Positions 32,019-42,362 are shown, counted from the stretch's first letter. The stretch is DNA of 64,000 nt from Clostridia bacterium (GCA_017543905.1 JAFYFC010000023.1:124001-188000); one strand, 5' to 3'. Notes: a model not told the origin generated them from the sequence alone. Numbers and translations: made by a program.

Positions 32019-34691
32019 TCATATTATGTTAAGTCTGCTGCCGTCTTCGGTTTTGATCACCTCAAGCTGCGCGGGGATGTTTTCCTCAAGCAGCTTCACA
32101 TGGCTGATTATGCCTATCATACCGCTGCCGCGCACGCTTTCGAGCACGTTCAGCGCGTCGTTTATCGAGCTGTCGTCAAGGGTTCCGAAGCCCTCGTCTA
32201 TAAACAGCGCTTCTATGCGGATATTCGAGCTCTGCGCGACAGATGACATTCCGATAGAAAGCGCGAGCGAAACGAGAAACTTTTCTCCTCCGGACAGCAT
32301 TCTGACACTGCGGCCGTATTTGTCGCGCTCGTCAGTCTGTTCCGAAAAGCAGCGGCTGTCGTGCACCTTCAGGTCAAGCCCGCGTTTGCGGCCGCCGCCG
32401 GGTTCATTCGAACGGTACAGGCGGTAGCGTCCCGCGTGAATCTTCTCAAGCAGGCGGTTCGCTTCTCCTATCACCTGGTCGAACATTATGCCAAGCACAT
32501 AGCGCTGAACGCCGATGCCCGTATCGCCGCGCAGCTTTCTGGCGAAGGCGAGATCGTTTTCCGCCTGCCTGATTTCGCTGCGGTAGTGCGCTTCCACGGC
32601 TGACAGGCGCGTAAGCAGCGCGGAAAAGCGCGCGATATCAGCCTTCGCCGCAGCAGCATACGAAGCGTACTCCTGCTCTTCGGCCGTGATCTCCGCCTGC
32701 CGCATCGCGAACATACGGCTGTCCGGCTCCGCGCGCCCGCTCAGCTCTGCGCGCTTTTCGGATATCTGTACGTCAACGTCGCTGCACGCCTTTTCGTACT
32801 CCGTTATGGCTTTCAGTATACATCTGCGCGTATCCGGCGGAAGCAGCGCATTTTTTACGTCCGAGACGGACGCATAGCCGTGCTTTGAAATGCCCGCCGC
32901 AAGCTCTTCCTGAGCGTTTTGGGCAAACGTCCGCGCATTGCCGTATTCCGTCTGCGCCGCGTCCCGGTCGGACTGGTATTTTACGAGCTTATCGTGCTCG
33001 GCGTCGGATTTGCTTTTGAGGTGCTGCTCCTCCTGCTGCCATTTTTCGATCTGCTGAGCAAGCTTTTTTATTTCAGTTTCCAAAGCTTTAAGACTGTCTA
33101 TGCCCGGCAGCATTCGGCCGCGCGCGGCTTCATAAGCGCTTTTTGCTTTGGCAAGCGCCGTCTGGCATTCCGCGTCTGCACTGCGCTTGCGGTTTACTTT
33201 TTGCTCGCTTGCTTCCCTCTGACCCTCCGCGCTCTCCCACTGACTTTTTGAAAACTGAGCTTTGTTTTCCGCTTTTTCGACGTCGGCCTTGCTCACGCTG
33301 TCGCCGCTGCGCAGCGCAGGCTCCGGATGCTGTCTGCTGCCGCACACGGGACACTTTTCGCCCTCTGTAAGTCCGAAGGCGATTTCGCCGTAAATACCGG
33401 CGTAATATCTGTCGCGGCAGGACTTCGCCTGACGTTCGTCCTGATCGTATTTTTCCTTGGCCTGCTTTGCGGTCTCAACCGCCTGCTGATACTTTCCGTC
33501 CTCGTCAAGAGTTGCTTTTCGCGCTGCGTCCGCTGCGAATTCGGCGGCTTTAAACTCTGCCTGCAGCCTGTCAAGCTCAGTATACGTCACGCGGGCGGCG
33601 TCGTACATGCCGAGCTTCTGCGTACACGCTTCGACAGGCGATTCTGCCTGCCAACGCTTGAGCGCCGCCTGCGCGCGCTCCTCGTTTTCCTTAGCTGCCG
33701 GTATCAGCGAAGCGAGAGCTTCAAGCGCGGTGCGCCGTTTTTCGAGCTCCGCGGCGGCCTGCTGCTCCTTGTCGAGCAGAGCGCGCAGACTCTCCGCCTT
33801 CTCCGCTGCGTCCAATAAGCTGCGCCGCTCGTTTATTTCCTGTTTCTGCTCGTCCAGCGTCTGCTTTTTTGCTTCAAGCTCATGAAGATATTTGAAGCGC
33901 TCAAACATGCCGATATCGTCGCTCAGCGCCTTCTGCTTCTTTTCGCTGCCAAACGCCGCGTGAGCTGCATCGCGTTCGGACGCCTTCGTTTTTATCTCGC
34001 TCAGGCACGTTTCGAGCGCTTCGAGGCTGTCAAGCGCTTCCGCCTTCAGCGCCTTGTCCGTTTCGTACTTCTCGGCGTCGAGCTCTCTTTTCCGGCGCTC
34101 CGCCTCCTGATAAAAGACCTCCGCGTAATCCTGCCAGCGTCCGGTTCTGAAGATTTTTTCGAGTATCTCCTGCTTTTCTCCGGAGGGGGCGATCAGGAAT
34201 TTTTCGAACTGCCCCTGCGGCAGCAGCACCACCTGACGGAACTGCTCGCGCGTGAGACCTATAAGTTCCTCCGCCTTGCGCGTGAGATCGGCCTTTTTCG
34301 GATTTTCGAAAAACGGCTTCAGTACGCCGTCTCCGCCGATCTCGCCAGCTTCGTACTGAGGGGATAAGTTTACGCGTTTGGGTACAAGGCTGCGCGTAAA
34401 GCGATAGCGTCTTCCGCCGGTCGTGAAGGTAAATGAAACATATGTGGCGTCGTTATCTTTTGCCTGATTGCAGCGCCATTCCTCAAGGTCGTTTCTCCCC
34501 TTGTCCCTTTCGTCCTCTCCGCTGCTGCCGCCGTAGAGCGCGAACGTCATGGCGTCGAACAGCGTGGTTTTGCCGCTGCCGGTAGGCCCTTTTATCAGGA
34601 ACATGCCTTTACGCGACAGCTCTTCAAGGTTCACGCTCACTTTTTTCGGATACGGTCCGAACGCCTGCAGCTCCAGATATATCGGCTTCAT
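32019..34691 (-). CDS. sbcC: exonuclease SbcC (Rad50-like ATPase)
   Basis: An 890-residue SMC-like ATPase that works with SbcD to cleave hairpins and protein-blocked DNA ends. It has Walker A GPTGSGKTT near residue 36, long coiled coils, a zinc hook CPVCG in the middle, the ABC signature LSGGEKFLVSLALS and Walker B LFIDEGFGTLDD. ATG 34691 starts at MKPIYLELQAFGPY, the conserved N-terminus, and lies 1 nt after the sbcD stop. Upstream in-frame starts would overlap sbcD. Confidence 0.95.
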   Translation of the reverse strand: MKPIYLELQAFGPYPKKVSVNLEELSRKGMFLIKGPTGSGKTTLFDAMTFALYGGSSGEDERDKGRNDLEEWRCNQAKDNDATYVSFTFTTGGRRYRFTRSLVPKRVNLSPQYEAGEIGGDGVLKPFFENPKKADLTRKAEELIGLTREQFRQVVLLPQGQFEKFLIAPSGEKQEILEKIFRTGRWQDYAEVFYQEAERRKRELDAEKYETDKALKAEALDSLEALETCLSEIKTKASERDAAHAAFGSEKKQKALSDDIGMFERFKYLHELEAKKQTLDEQKQEINERRSLLDAAEKAESLRALLDKEQQAAAELEKRRTALEALASLIPAAKENEERAQAALKRWQAESPVEACTQKLGMYDAARVTYTELDRLQAEFKAAEFAADAARKATLDEDGKYQQAVETAKQAKEKYDQDERQAKSCRDRYYAGIYGEIAFGLTEGEKCPVCGSRQHPEPALRSGDSVSKADVEKAENKAQFSKSQWESAEGQREASEQKVNRKRSADAECQTALAKAKSAYEAARGRMLPGIDSLKALETEIKKLAQQIEKWQQEEQHLKSKSDAEHDKLVKYQSDRDAAQTEYGNARTFAQNAQEELAAGISKHGYASVSDVKNALLPPDTRRCILKAITEYEKACSDVDVQISEKRAELSGRAEPDSRMFAMRQAEITAEEQEYASYAAAAKADIARFSALLTRLSAVEAHYRSEIRQAENDLAFARKLRGDTGIGVQRYVLGIMFDQVIGEANRLLEKIHAGRYRLYRSNEPGGGRKRGLDLKVHDSRCFSEQTDERDKYGRSVRMLSGGEKFLVSLALSIGMSSVAQSSNIRIEALFIDEGFGTLDDSSINDALNVLESVRGSGMIGIISHVKLLEENIPAQLEVIKTEDGSRLNII

Positions 34692-34692
34692 T

Positions 34693-35823
34693 TCATCTGT
34701 CCTCCACCGTTTTAACCGCGGCTCTGAATAGCTCGAGCATATGCCCATCCGGCTCCCCGCCTGCTTCGTCCCTGCAGAAATGCCTGAAAATTTCAAGCGG
34801 GTCCTGTTCCAGAATTTCGAATTCGTCCATCGATATGCTGTACGCGCCGCTTCCGCCCTCGTAGGCGAGGCCCGAAACCTCGATAAGATTCGGATAAACC
34901 GTCCTGAGCTCGCTTATGGCGTTCAGCCCCACGTACGTGTCCGTCACGCGCACCCGCACATAGCCGTTTTGCTCTTCAGACGTGCACGCGGGATGCAGAA
35001 GCTCTTTTAGCGTACCCGTCAGCGTCGAGCGTTTGTGAAGAAGAGCAAGCGGCACAGCCTCCATAAGCATGGTTTCGGTATCGATCAGCATGACGCTTTT
35101 GATCTGAGTTTCCTCCTTGCCGAACGAGTACGGCATCGGCGTGCCCGAATAGCGCACGCGCGCGTTCACGCTCTGCGCCTTGTGTATATGTCCGAGCGCC
35201 GCGTAATCGAAGCCTTCAAACACGTCCGCGTCCACCTGAGAAGCGAAGCCTATCTCGGCGGCGCGGTCACTGGTCGACGTTTCGGAATCGGTTATGAACG
35301 CGTGCGACAGAATTATATGGCGCTTGCCCGGCGTAAACCTTTGCCGCATATCGTCCGTGACTGCGGCATAAGCGTCGGTGAGGTTTTTGATATCGTCGAC
35401 CTTCTCGGGGAACACGCTTTTGACCTTTGCTTCGGTTATCCACGGCAGCAGGAATATTTCCGTATTTCCCAAGCCCACAGGCTCCGCGCCCCTTTCGAGC
35501 GAACCCGCCACATAAAGCCTGGCGCGCCTGAGCAGCTTCTGACAGCTTGCCAGTCTTTCCGCGCCGTCATGGTTGCCCGCGATGACCAGCGCGGGTACGT
35601 TAAGATCTGCACAGATGCGCGTCATTGCGTAATCGTAAAGCGCGATCGCCTCCGCGGAAGCGATCGAACGGTCAAACACGTCTCCCGCTATGAGCACGGC
35701 GTCAACCTGTTTTTCAGCGATTATCCGGCATATTTCATTTATAAAAAAGGCTTGATCTTCCGCAAGGCTGCGTGTCCCTTCAGACGCGCCCAAATGCCAG
35801 TCTGAAGTATGGAGTAACTTCAT
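34693..35823 (-). CDS. sbcD: exonuclease SbcD (Mre11-like nuclease)
   Basis: A 376-residue metallophosphoesterase nuclease subunit of SbcCD. Metal-binding motifs are visible in order: HTSDWHLG, GDVFD, GNHDG, LSHAF and LGHIHK. It is coupled to sbcC downstream. It is part of the minus-strand repair cluster below recG. Confidence 0.96.
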   Translation of the reverse strand: MKLLHTSDWHLGASEGTRSLAEDQAFFINEICRIIAEKQVDAVLIAGDVFDRSIASAEAIALYDYAMTRICADLNVPALVIAGNHDGAERLASCQKLLRRARLYVAGSLERGAEPVGLGNTEIFLLPWITEAKVKSVFPEKVDDIKNLTDAYAAVTDDMRQRFTPGKRHIILSHAFITDSETSTSDRAAEIGFASQVDADVFEGFDYAALGHIHKAQSVNARVRYSGTPMPYSFGKEETQIKSVMLIDTETMLMEAVPLALLHKRSTLTGTLKELLHPACTSEEQNGYVRVRVTDTYVGLNAISELRTVYPNLIEVSGLAYEGGSGAYSISMDEFEILEQDPLEIFRHFCRDEAGGEPDGHMLELFRAAVKTVEDR

Positions 35824-35891
35824 CGGTCAGTCTCCTTTCAGGCAGTTGTGATGGCAGCGGCTTAAAAGCCGCGTTTTACAGCGCGCACGCA

Positions 35892-36413
35892 TCACCAGTG
35901 CCGTCCGTAGCATACACGGCATTTTTCTATTCCCAAAGCTTCGGCGTTGCGCGCGGTGAGCTTTCTGGCGTTTTTCATGCCGCGGCAGCTTTTGCGTATA
36001 TGGCATCTTACGCCGCCGCGCGAGGAAATCCATACCTCCGTCAGGTCGCCGGATACACCGTCTGAATCGAGCATTTCACGCGTAACGCCATGCAGAAGGC
36101 ATGTGAGGGTAGGATCGTCGAGCATCCCGTTTTGCTCAAAGCCCATCTCCGCCTGAAAGCTTATAACGGCCTGCGTCACTGCGGCGTCGAACACCGTCTG
36201 AGAGTGCTCTTCCGCAAGACAGCCGTGCTTCTTGAGCAGAGCGATGCACTCGCGCACTGCCGGTCCGCTGTCGCCCTCCTGCATAAAGCACACGCAGTTT
36301 TCAAGACCGCAGCGGCAGTTCATGTGTGTGTAGATGGTGTTTTCTGCATACGCGCCCGGTACGCACGCGCACAGAAACGCGCACAGGAGCAGTACGGATA
36401 CGGTTCTTTTCAT
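35892..36413 (-). CDS. secreted peptidoglycan-binding-domain protein
   Basis: A 173-residue exported protein. A signal peptide (VSVLLLCAFLCACVPGAYA) is probably cleaved after AYA. The mature part has CRCGLENCVC, a PG_binding_1-like segment (GPAVRECIALLKKHGC... AVTQAVISFQAEMGFEQNG) and a C-terminal Cys-containing stretch ending VCYGRHW. The even number of cysteines allows disulfides. No catalytic domain is visible. It lies between recG and sbcD with short gaps, so it may be co-transcribed with the DNA repair genes by position only. Confidence 0.7.
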   Translation of the reverse strand: MKRTVSVLLLCAFLCACVPGAYAENTIYTHMNCRCGLENCVCFMQEGDSGPAVRECIALLKKHGCLAEEHSQTVFDAAVTQAVISFQAEMGFEQNGMLDDPTLTCLLHGVTREMLDSDGVSGDLTEVWISSRGGVRCHIRKSCRGMKNARKLTARNAEALGIEKCRVCYGRHW

Positions 36414-36440
36414 ATATATCCCCTCTGTAGGTTATTTGCG

Positions 36441-38438
36441 TCAGTTCGGCGACAGAGCCGTGTCTGCGCGGGCTCTGAGCCAGTTTTCGGCTTTCTCTTT
36501 GAGCGCACGCGCGTCCGGACTGCCGCTTTCGTATATGCTGCGCGCAAGCGCGTGCACGCGCGCGATCAGCTGCGTGTCCGCCGCCGTGTGCGCGTCAAGC
36601 CCTGCGAGCGCGCCAGACTGACGGGTTCCGAACATATCGCCCGGGCCGCGCAGCTCCATGTCCTTCTGCGCTATCGCAAAGCCGTCGTTGGTCTGCGTGA
36701 GGATTTTAAGCTTCTCGGCAGTCTGAGCCATGAGGAAGCACCACGCTTCGTCCGTGCCTCTGCCCACGCGTCCGCGCAGCTGGTGAAGCTGAGCAAGCCC
36801 GAAGCGCTCCGCGTTTTCTATCACCATTACCGTAGCGGCGGGCACATTGATGCCGACCTCTATGACCGTGGTGGATACGAGGATTTTTATCTCTCCGCGT
36901 TTGAAGCCCGTAAGCAGAGCTTCCTTTTCGGCTGCGGGCGTGCGGCCGTGTACGAGCGCGATAGGCAGATCTCCAAGCGAGCTGCTTTTCAGGCTTTCGT
37001 ACAGATTCTGCGCGCTTTCGGCGTCGAGGCTTTCGCTGTTTTCGACCAGCGGACATACGAAATACGCCTGTCTGCCTTTGGCTGTCTCAGAGGCGATAAA
37101 GCGGTACATATCCTCGCGTTTGCTTTCGGGCACGATGCGCGTTTTGACTGCTTTGCGCCCGGGCGGCAGCTCGTCTATAACCGATATGTCAAGGTCGCCG
37201 TAGAGTATCAGCGCAAGCGTACGGGGAATCGGCGTAGCGCTCATTACCAGCACGTTAGGCTTATCGCCCTTCTCGCCCAGCCGCGTCCTCTGACGTACGC
37301 CGAAGCGGTGCTGTTCGTCAGTGACGACCAGACCGAGCGAATTGTACTTGACGTACGGGCTTATAAGCGCATGTGTGCCGAACACTGCCTGCACCTCGCC
37401 GCTTTCAAGCCCGCAAAGTATTTCGCGGCGTTTTGAAGCGGGAGTACTGCCGGTAAGCAGCGCGCAGTTTACGCCAAGCCTGCCAAGTGTCTCAAGAGCG
37501 CTCTGGTAATGCTGAGAGGCGAGTATTTCTGTGGGTGCCATCATCGCAGACTGCATTACCGCCTGCGCGACTGCGTAAATCGCGCCGAAGGCTACTGCGG
37601 TTTTGCCGCAGCCCACGTCGCCCTGCACGAGCCGCGCCATCGCCCGCGGAGCTTTGATATCCGCGATGATCTCGCTGAGCACCCTTTTCTGAGCGCCGGT
37701 CAGGGGATACGGAAGGAAATCTGCAAAACGCGCGGCGTCCGCGGCATCTATATCTATGCCCGCTTCGCCGCTTTCCGAGCCGCGCACGGAAAGCGCGGCG
37801 AGCATAAAATACAGCGTGTTTTCAAAGCTGAAGCGGTACAGCGCGCGTTCAAGATCGGCGCGCTCCTTCGGGAAATGGATCTGCTCGAGCGCTTCGCGTC
37901 TGGGCATGAGCGCGTATTCGTCGATAAAGCTTTCCGGCAGCGTTTCTTCCTGCCCTGACTGCGTGTCAAGTGCTGTGCGCAGAAGCTCGCGCAGCAGCTT
38001 CGCGGGAACTCCTTCGATAGGTTTATAAACGGGCGTTAGGCATTTTTCGGAAACTATACGCGGCGCGGTCAGCTGCAGATACCCGTTTTTACGATCGACA
38101 CGGCCGTACACCGTCAGCGTGTCCGCGCCTGAAAGAATACCGTACATCCAGGGCTGAGAAAACCACGCGGCGTTCAGACGTCCTGTATCGTCGTATAAAA
38201 CGGCGCGGGTAATCGTCTTGCCGTTTACGCGCGCCTGCGACGGTCTGCCGTATATACGCACGTCCAGCACCGCGTCCTCACCGGGCACGCAGTCCCCTAT
38301 GCGCTTTGTGACTGAATAATCCGTATATTTTTGCGGAAAATACATTAAGAGGCGGGAAAAATCCGTTATTCCCGCCGCTGCAAGTGCTTTTCTGCGCGCA
38401 GGGCCGAGCCCCTTCACGCCTTCAAGCGCGTAGTCCAT
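36441..38438 (-). CDS. recG: ATP-dependent DNA helicase RecG
   Basis: A 665-residue superfamily 2 helicase that remodels stalled replication forks and Holliday junctions. It contains the OB wedge region in the N-terminal third, Walker A GDVGCGKT, the DEQHR box (Walker B variant), MSATPIPRT, and the C-terminal QLRGRVGRG motif VI. The length is close to the family norm. Its ATG overlaps the fakA stop by 1 nt, in line with the rpmB-yloU-yloV-recG neighbourhood of Bacillota. Confidence 0.96.
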   Translation of the reverse strand: MDYALEGVKGLGPARRKALAAAGITDFSRLLMYFPQKYTDYSVTKRIGDCVPGEDAVLDVRIYGRPSQARVNGKTITRAVLYDDTGRLNAAWFSQPWMYGILSGADTLTVYGRVDRKNGYLQLTAPRIVSEKCLTPVYKPIEGVPAKLLRELLRTALDTQSGQEETLPESFIDEYALMPRREALEQIHFPKERADLERALYRFSFENTLYFMLAALSVRGSESGEAGIDIDAADAARFADFLPYPLTGAQKRVLSEIIADIKAPRAMARLVQGDVGCGKTAVAFGAIYAVAQAVMQSAMMAPTEILASQHYQSALETLGRLGVNCALLTGSTPASKRREILCGLESGEVQAVFGTHALISPYVKYNSLGLVVTDEQHRFGVRQRTRLGEKGDKPNVLVMSATPIPRTLALILYGDLDISVIDELPPGRKAVKTRIVPESKREDMYRFIASETAKGRQAYFVCPLVENSESLDAESAQNLYESLKSSSLGDLPIALVHGRTPAAEKEALLTGFKRGEIKILVSTTVIEVGINVPAATVMVIENAERFGLAQLHQLRGRVGRGTDEAWCFLMAQTAEKLKILTQTNDGFAIAQKDMELRGPGDMFGTRQSGALAGLDAHTAADTQLIARVHALARSIYESGSPDARALKEKAENWLRARADTALSPN

Positions 38439-40078
38439 TATTCCACTGCTATAAGGTAGTAGTAAAGCGGCTGTCCGCCAAGCTGGACCTCCGCGTCGCA
38501 GTCCGGATAAAGCTGTTCGATCTCGTTTCTGAGCGCTTTGGCGGTCGCTTCGTCGACGTCGCTTCCGTAGTAGACGGTTATTATGCTGCTGTCCTCCGTT
38601 ACCATGCCCTCGAGAAGCTTGAGCGATATATCGTGCACGTTGTCGCCGATTTCTTTGATCTTATTGTCGACTATGCCCATTATGTCGCCCTCGTGTATCT
38701 GCATGTCGTCAAACACGGTGTCGCGCACGGCGTAGGTAACGGACGCGGTATGTACGTTTTCGGCCGCGGCAGTCATTTCGTCAAGATTCGTCTGTTCGTC
38801 CGCTTCCGGCGAGAACGCAAGTACCGCGGCTATACCCATGGGCACCGACTTGGTGGGCAGTACGTGCACGGTGTTTTCAGTAAGCTCCGCAGCCTGCTGA
38901 GCGGCAAGGATGATATTGGTGTTGTTGGGCAGCACGTAGACCGTCTTCGCGTGCGCGGCGTCTATCGCTTTGCGCAGATCGTCTATGCTCGGATTCATGG
39001 TCTGACCGCCGTCGACTATGCTGTCGATTTCAAGGCTTTTGAATATCTCGCGGAAGCCGTCGCCCAGCGCTACGGCGACGATGCCGTATTCCTTGAGCGG
39101 CGATTTTGCGGCGGCTTCTTCCTTTTTGCGCTGTACCTCGCGGCGTTCCTCGAGCATATTGTCTATTTTGATGCTGTCCAGCTCGCCCAATTCCAGCGCC
39201 ATCTGCAGCGCCTTGCCGGGATCGTTCGTGTGTACGTGCACCTTGACGACCGAAAGGTCACTCACTACGAACACGCAGTCGCCTATGCGCTCGAGCCGCC
39301 TGCGCAGCCGCGCCACGTCAGCGTTGGTCATGCCCTCCTTCGGATGGGATACGATAAACTCGGTGCAATACGCAAACGTTATGTTTTCTATGTTTTCGTG
39401 ATCGTCGACGAAATCGCCGGGCAGCGCGGCGGGATTGCTTTCCCCCTCCAGCGCGCTCATATCGCCTGTCATAGCCGCGTAGAAGCCCGCGAAAACGACG
39501 AGCAGACCCTTGCCGCCGCTGTCCACCACGCCCGCCTGCTTAAGCACGGGCAGCATTTCAGGAGTGTGCTTCAGCACCTCCTCGCCGCTGCGCATTACCA
39601 GTGCGAACAGCTCTGTTACGTCGTCGGTGGTTTTTGCGAATTTCAAAGCGTCGTCGCCCATGACGCGCGCCACGGTGAGTATAGTGCCTTCCTTCGGGCG
39701 CATTACCGCCTTGTACGCCATAGCCGCGCCGTTTGCAAGCGCCTGAGCGAGCAGGTCCGTATCCATTTCGTCGTGTCCGCTCACGGCGGCGGCCATGCCG
39801 CGCAGAATCTGGCTGAGTATAACGCCCGAATTGCCTCTGGCGCCTCTCAGCGCGCCGCGCGCCGCAATCGACGCGACGTCCGATACAGAGGTATAGTCCG
39901 CATTCGCAAGGTCCTTTATCGCACCGTTCATCGTGTGCGTCATATTGGTGCCGGTATCGCCGTCCGGCACGGGAAAAACGTTAAGCGCGTCTACCGCTTC
40001 ACGGTTATTATTCAAATACGTGCAGCCTGTCAGGAGCATATCCTTGAACAGGCTGCCGTCTATCGTCTTAAGACTCAT
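38438..40078 (-). CDS. fakA: fatty acid kinase catalytic subunit FakA (DAK2-DegV-like)
   Basis: A 546-residue protein. The N-terminal DAK2 (dihydroxyacetone kinase-like) ATP-binding domain has VPDGDTGTNM and RGARGNSGVILSQ; a central linker and a C-terminal DegV-like domain follow. FakA phosphorylates FakB-bound fatty acids so that exogenous acids enter phospholipid synthesis. A DegV/FakB candidate is encoded at 52521-53417. GGAGGG precedes ATG 40078. It sits between Asp23 and recG as yloV does in Bacillus. Confidence 0.92.
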   Translation of the reverse strand: MSLKTIDGSLFKDMLLTGCTYLNNNREAVDALNVFPVPDGDTGTNMTHTMNGAIKDLANADYTSVSDVASIAARGALRGARGNSGVILSQILRGMAAAVSGHDEMDTDLLAQALANGAAMAYKAVMRPKEGTILTVARVMGDDALKFAKTTDDVTELFALVMRSGEEVLKHTPEMLPVLKQAGVVDSGGKGLLVVFAGFYAAMTGDMSALEGESNPAALPGDFVDDHENIENITFAYCTEFIVSHPKEGMTNADVARLRRRLERIGDCVFVVSDLSVVKVHVHTNDPGKALQMALELGELDSIKIDNMLEERREVQRKKEEAAAKSPLKEYGIVAVALGDGFREIFKSLEIDSIVDGGQTMNPSIDDLRKAIDAAHAKTVYVLPNNTNIILAAQQAAELTENTVHVLPTKSVPMGIAAVLAFSPEADEQTNLDEMTAAAENVHTASVTYAVRDTVFDDMQIHEGDIMGIVDNKIKEIGDNVHDISLKLLEGMVTEDSSIITVYYGSDVDEATAKALRNEIEQLYPDCDAEVQLGGQPLYYYLIAVE

Positions 40079-40096
40079 CTGCAGCCCTCCGATTAT

Positions 40097-40450
40097 TTAA
40101 ACGCGGATATCCTCCACGGTCACATTCACGTTTTTGACCTTGACTCCGGTCAGGTATTCAACTTTGTATTTTACGGTATCTATCAGCGTCTCGGCTACGG
40201 CGGATATCGAAATACCATATTCGACGACTATATACAGGTCTACCTCGGCCCGGTTTTCGCCGTCTATGCGCACGATGACTCCGCGGCCTATGTTGTCGAG
40301 CCCGAGCATCTGCACTATATCGTCAGTGGTCCTTTTGGCCGCCATGCCGACAATGCCGTAGCATTCGAGCGCGGCAAAGCCCGCGACCTTGCGCACGACC
40401 TCGTCGTTCATTGTAACCGTGCCGAGTTCATTCAGAAATTTGCAATCCAT
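40097..40450 (-). CDS. Asp23/Gls24 family envelope-stress protein
   Basis: A 117-residue Asp23/Gls24 (YloU-type) protein with the conserved GLAALECYGIVGM-like core (here FAALECYGIVGMAAK), IVRIDGENRAEVDLYIVVEYG and the C-terminal VNVTVEDIRV. Family members are small cytoplasmic or membrane-associated proteins linked to envelope stress and fatty-acid handling. It is followed by fakA 18 nt downstream, the standard yloU-yloV pair. Confidence 0.92.
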   Translation of the reverse strand: MDCKFLNELGTVTMNDEVVRKVAGFAALECYGIVGMAAKRTTDDIVQMLGLDNIGRGVIVRIDGENRAEVDLYIVVEYGISISAVAETLIDTVKYKVEYLTGVKVKNVNVTVEDIRV

Positions 40451-40540
40451 AACGTCACGCTCCGGTTTTGATTCGTTGATCCTGCGTATGCATGCAAGCC
40501 TATGAACAGGCTTGCTTTAAGCATACAGTCATATGTAACG

Positions 40541-40569
40541 ATTATACCATAACTTTTTTGCTTTTGCAA
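40541..40569 (-). promoter_or_regulatory. promoter of the Asp23-fakA-recG unit
   Basis: TTGCAA (40564-40569), 17-nt spacer and TATAAT (40541-40546) on the minus strand. The 40451-40540 leader also contains a small hairpin, GCAAGCCT / AGGCTTGC, at 40494-40515. Confidence 0.75.
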
Positions 40570-40572
40570 GCT

Positions 40573-41925
40573 TCAGTTGCGCAGGCTCTGAAGCGGCGCG
40601 GGTATGCGTCCGCCCCTGCCGATGAAATCCTTCGAAGAAAACGGCTTTACCGCCATAACAGGCGCGCGGCCGAACAAACCGCCGAATTCCACGCTGTCGC
40701 CCACCTTCGCGCCGGGCGCGGGTATAACGCGCACGGCTACGGTTTTGTTGTTTATCATGCCGATCGCGGCCTCGTCCGCGATTATCGCGGAAATCGTTTC
40801 TGCAGAGGTGTCGCCGGGGATCGCTATCATGTCGAGCCCGACCGAACACACGCAGGTCATCGCTTCGAGCTTTTCAAGTGTAAGCGCGCCGCTTTCAGCT
40901 GCCCTGATCATGCCGATGTCCTCGCTGACCGGTATAAACGCGCCCGACAGCCCGCCTACGTGCGAGCTTGCCATTACGCCACCCTTTTTTACCGCGTCGT
41001 TCAGAAGCGCAAGCGCGGCGGTGGTGCCGTGCGTACCGCACACCTCGAGTCCCATCTCTTCAAGTATCTGTGCGACGCTGTCGCCGACCGCAGGCGTCGG
41101 CGCAAGCGAAAGATCCACTATGCCGTAAGGCACGTTAAGGCGTCTTGAAGCCTCGAGCGCGACGAGCTGGCCCACCCTTGTGATCGAGAACGCCGTCTTT
41201 TTGACTGTTTCGGCCACCTCGTCGAAGGGCCTGCCCCTTACCGCCTCCAGCGCGCTCTTGACCACGCCCGGGCCGGAAACGCCCACGTTGATCGCGCAGT
41301 CGCCCTCGCCGGGTCCGTGAAACGCGCCCGCCATAAACGGGTTGTCCTCGACCGCGTTTGCAAACACCACGAGCTTCGCGCAGCCGAAGCCACCCGACGC
41401 GCTCGTGTTCTGTGCGATCTGTTTTACGATGCCGCCCATCATGCGCACGGCGTCCATGTTTATGCCCGCTTTGGTGGAGCCGATGTTTACGGACGCGCAG
41501 AGCCGTTCGGTTTCGGTAAGCACCTCCGGCAGCGACGCGATCACCGCTTTGTCGGTTTCGGTCATGCCCTTATGCACCAGCGCCGAATACCCGCCGATAA
41601 AGTTCACGCCCGTTTCATACGCCGCGCGGTCCAGCGCGCGCGCAAGCTTCTGCGGGTGCTTCATCGCGCCCGCGATCAGCGCGGCGGGCGTTACGGATAT
41701 GCGCTTGTTCACGATAGGCACGCCGAAATCCTTTTCGATCTCCTCGCCCGTTTTTACGAGCCGGGCCGCCTGATGGACTATGCGGTCGTAAACCCTTTCG
41801 CACAGGCGCTCCTCACTGTCCGAAACGCAGCCGAACAGCGATATCCCCATAGTTATCGTACGAACGTCTAGCTTCTGCTTGTCGATCATTCTGAGCGTCG
41901 AAAGTATCTCGCTTGTAGTAACCAT
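40573..41925 (-). CDS. UPF0210 (PFL-like) family protein
   Basis: A 450-residue member of UPF0210, a family distantly related to pyruvate formate-lyase barrels but lacking the glycyl-radical loop. It begins with [13 protein letters not shown] and contains [18 protein letters not shown] and [17 protein letters not shown], which are conserved in the family. The biochemical function is unknown. It follows an ACT-domain (UPF0237) gene by 25 nt, a pairing seen in many bacteria, so the two probably work together. Confidence 0.9.
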   Translation of the reverse strand: MVTTSEILSTLRMIDKQKLDVRTITMGISLFGCVSDSEERLCERVYDRIVHQAARLVKTGEEIEKDFGVPIVNKRISVTPAALIAGAMKHPQKLARALDRAAYETGVNFIGGYSALVHKGMTETDKAVIASLPEVLTETERLCASVNIGSTKAGINMDAVRMMGGIVKQIAQNTSASGGFGCAKLVVFANAVEDNPFMAGAFHGPGEGDCAINVGVSGPGVVKSALEAVRGRPFDEVAETVKKTAFSITRVGQLVALEASRRLNVPYGIVDLSLAPTPAVGDSVAQILEEMGLEVCGTHGTTAALALLNDAVKKGGVMASSHVGGLSGAFIPVSEDIGMIRAAESGALTLEKLEAMTCVCSVGLDMIAIPGDTSAETISAIIADEAAIGMINNKTVAVRVIPAPGAKVGDSVEFGGLFGRAPVMAVKPFSSKDFIGRGGRIPAPLQSLRN

Positions 41926-41950
41926 AAAGCTTCCTTATATCAAATATGCG

Positions 41951-42232
41951 TTATATGCGGTACATCGAATCGAATATCTCGCTGCGCTGGGCGCGTATCT
42001 GTATGCCCATCTCCTCGCCCAGCGCCGTAAGCTCGTCTGAAAGCACGTCGAACACGCACTCCTGCGAGGATATATCCGCAACCAGCACCATGGTAAAGTA
42101 TCCCGATACTATGGTCTGCGAGATATCCAGTATGTTTGCGTCGTTATTGTAAAGCACGCCGCTTACGCGCGCGATAATGCCCTTTCTGTCCAGCCCGAGC
42201 ACGCTGATGACCGCTTTTTTGGTTTCGTTCAC
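41951..42232 (-). CDS. ACT-domain protein, UPF0237 family
   Basis: A 93-residue ACT-domain protein (AVISVLGLDRKGIIARVSGVL, then DISQTIVSGYFTMVLVAD), GcvR-like in length. It probably binds an amino acid or small ligand and modulates the paired UPF0210 protein (inference from conserved adjacency). It is transcribed away from rpmB. Confidence 0.9.
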   Translation of the reverse strand: MNETKKAVISVLGLDRKGIIARVSGVLYNNDANILDISQTIVSGYFTMVLVADISSQECVFDVLSDELTALGEEMGIQIRAQRSEIFDSMYRI

Positions 42233-42333
42233 GCCTTATCACCTCTGAGCGTGATTCTAATATCCTTCATATAAAAAATCAACGCATTTCTCGTACTCTT
42301 TACATCCCGAACGTAAAATTTTATAAAAGCATC

Positions 42334-42362
42334 TTGCCTTAAGGAGCATTATCTGATATAAT
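42334..42362 (+). promoter_or_regulatory. rpmB promoter
   Basis: TTGCCT (42334-42339), 17-nt spacer and TATAAT (42357-42362). Confidence 0.8.

Noticed and set aside
38384..40471. 695-codon plus-strand frame opposite fakA
   Set aside because: Antisense shadow of fakA and Asp23; no recognisable domain and low-complexity His/Arg/Val composition.
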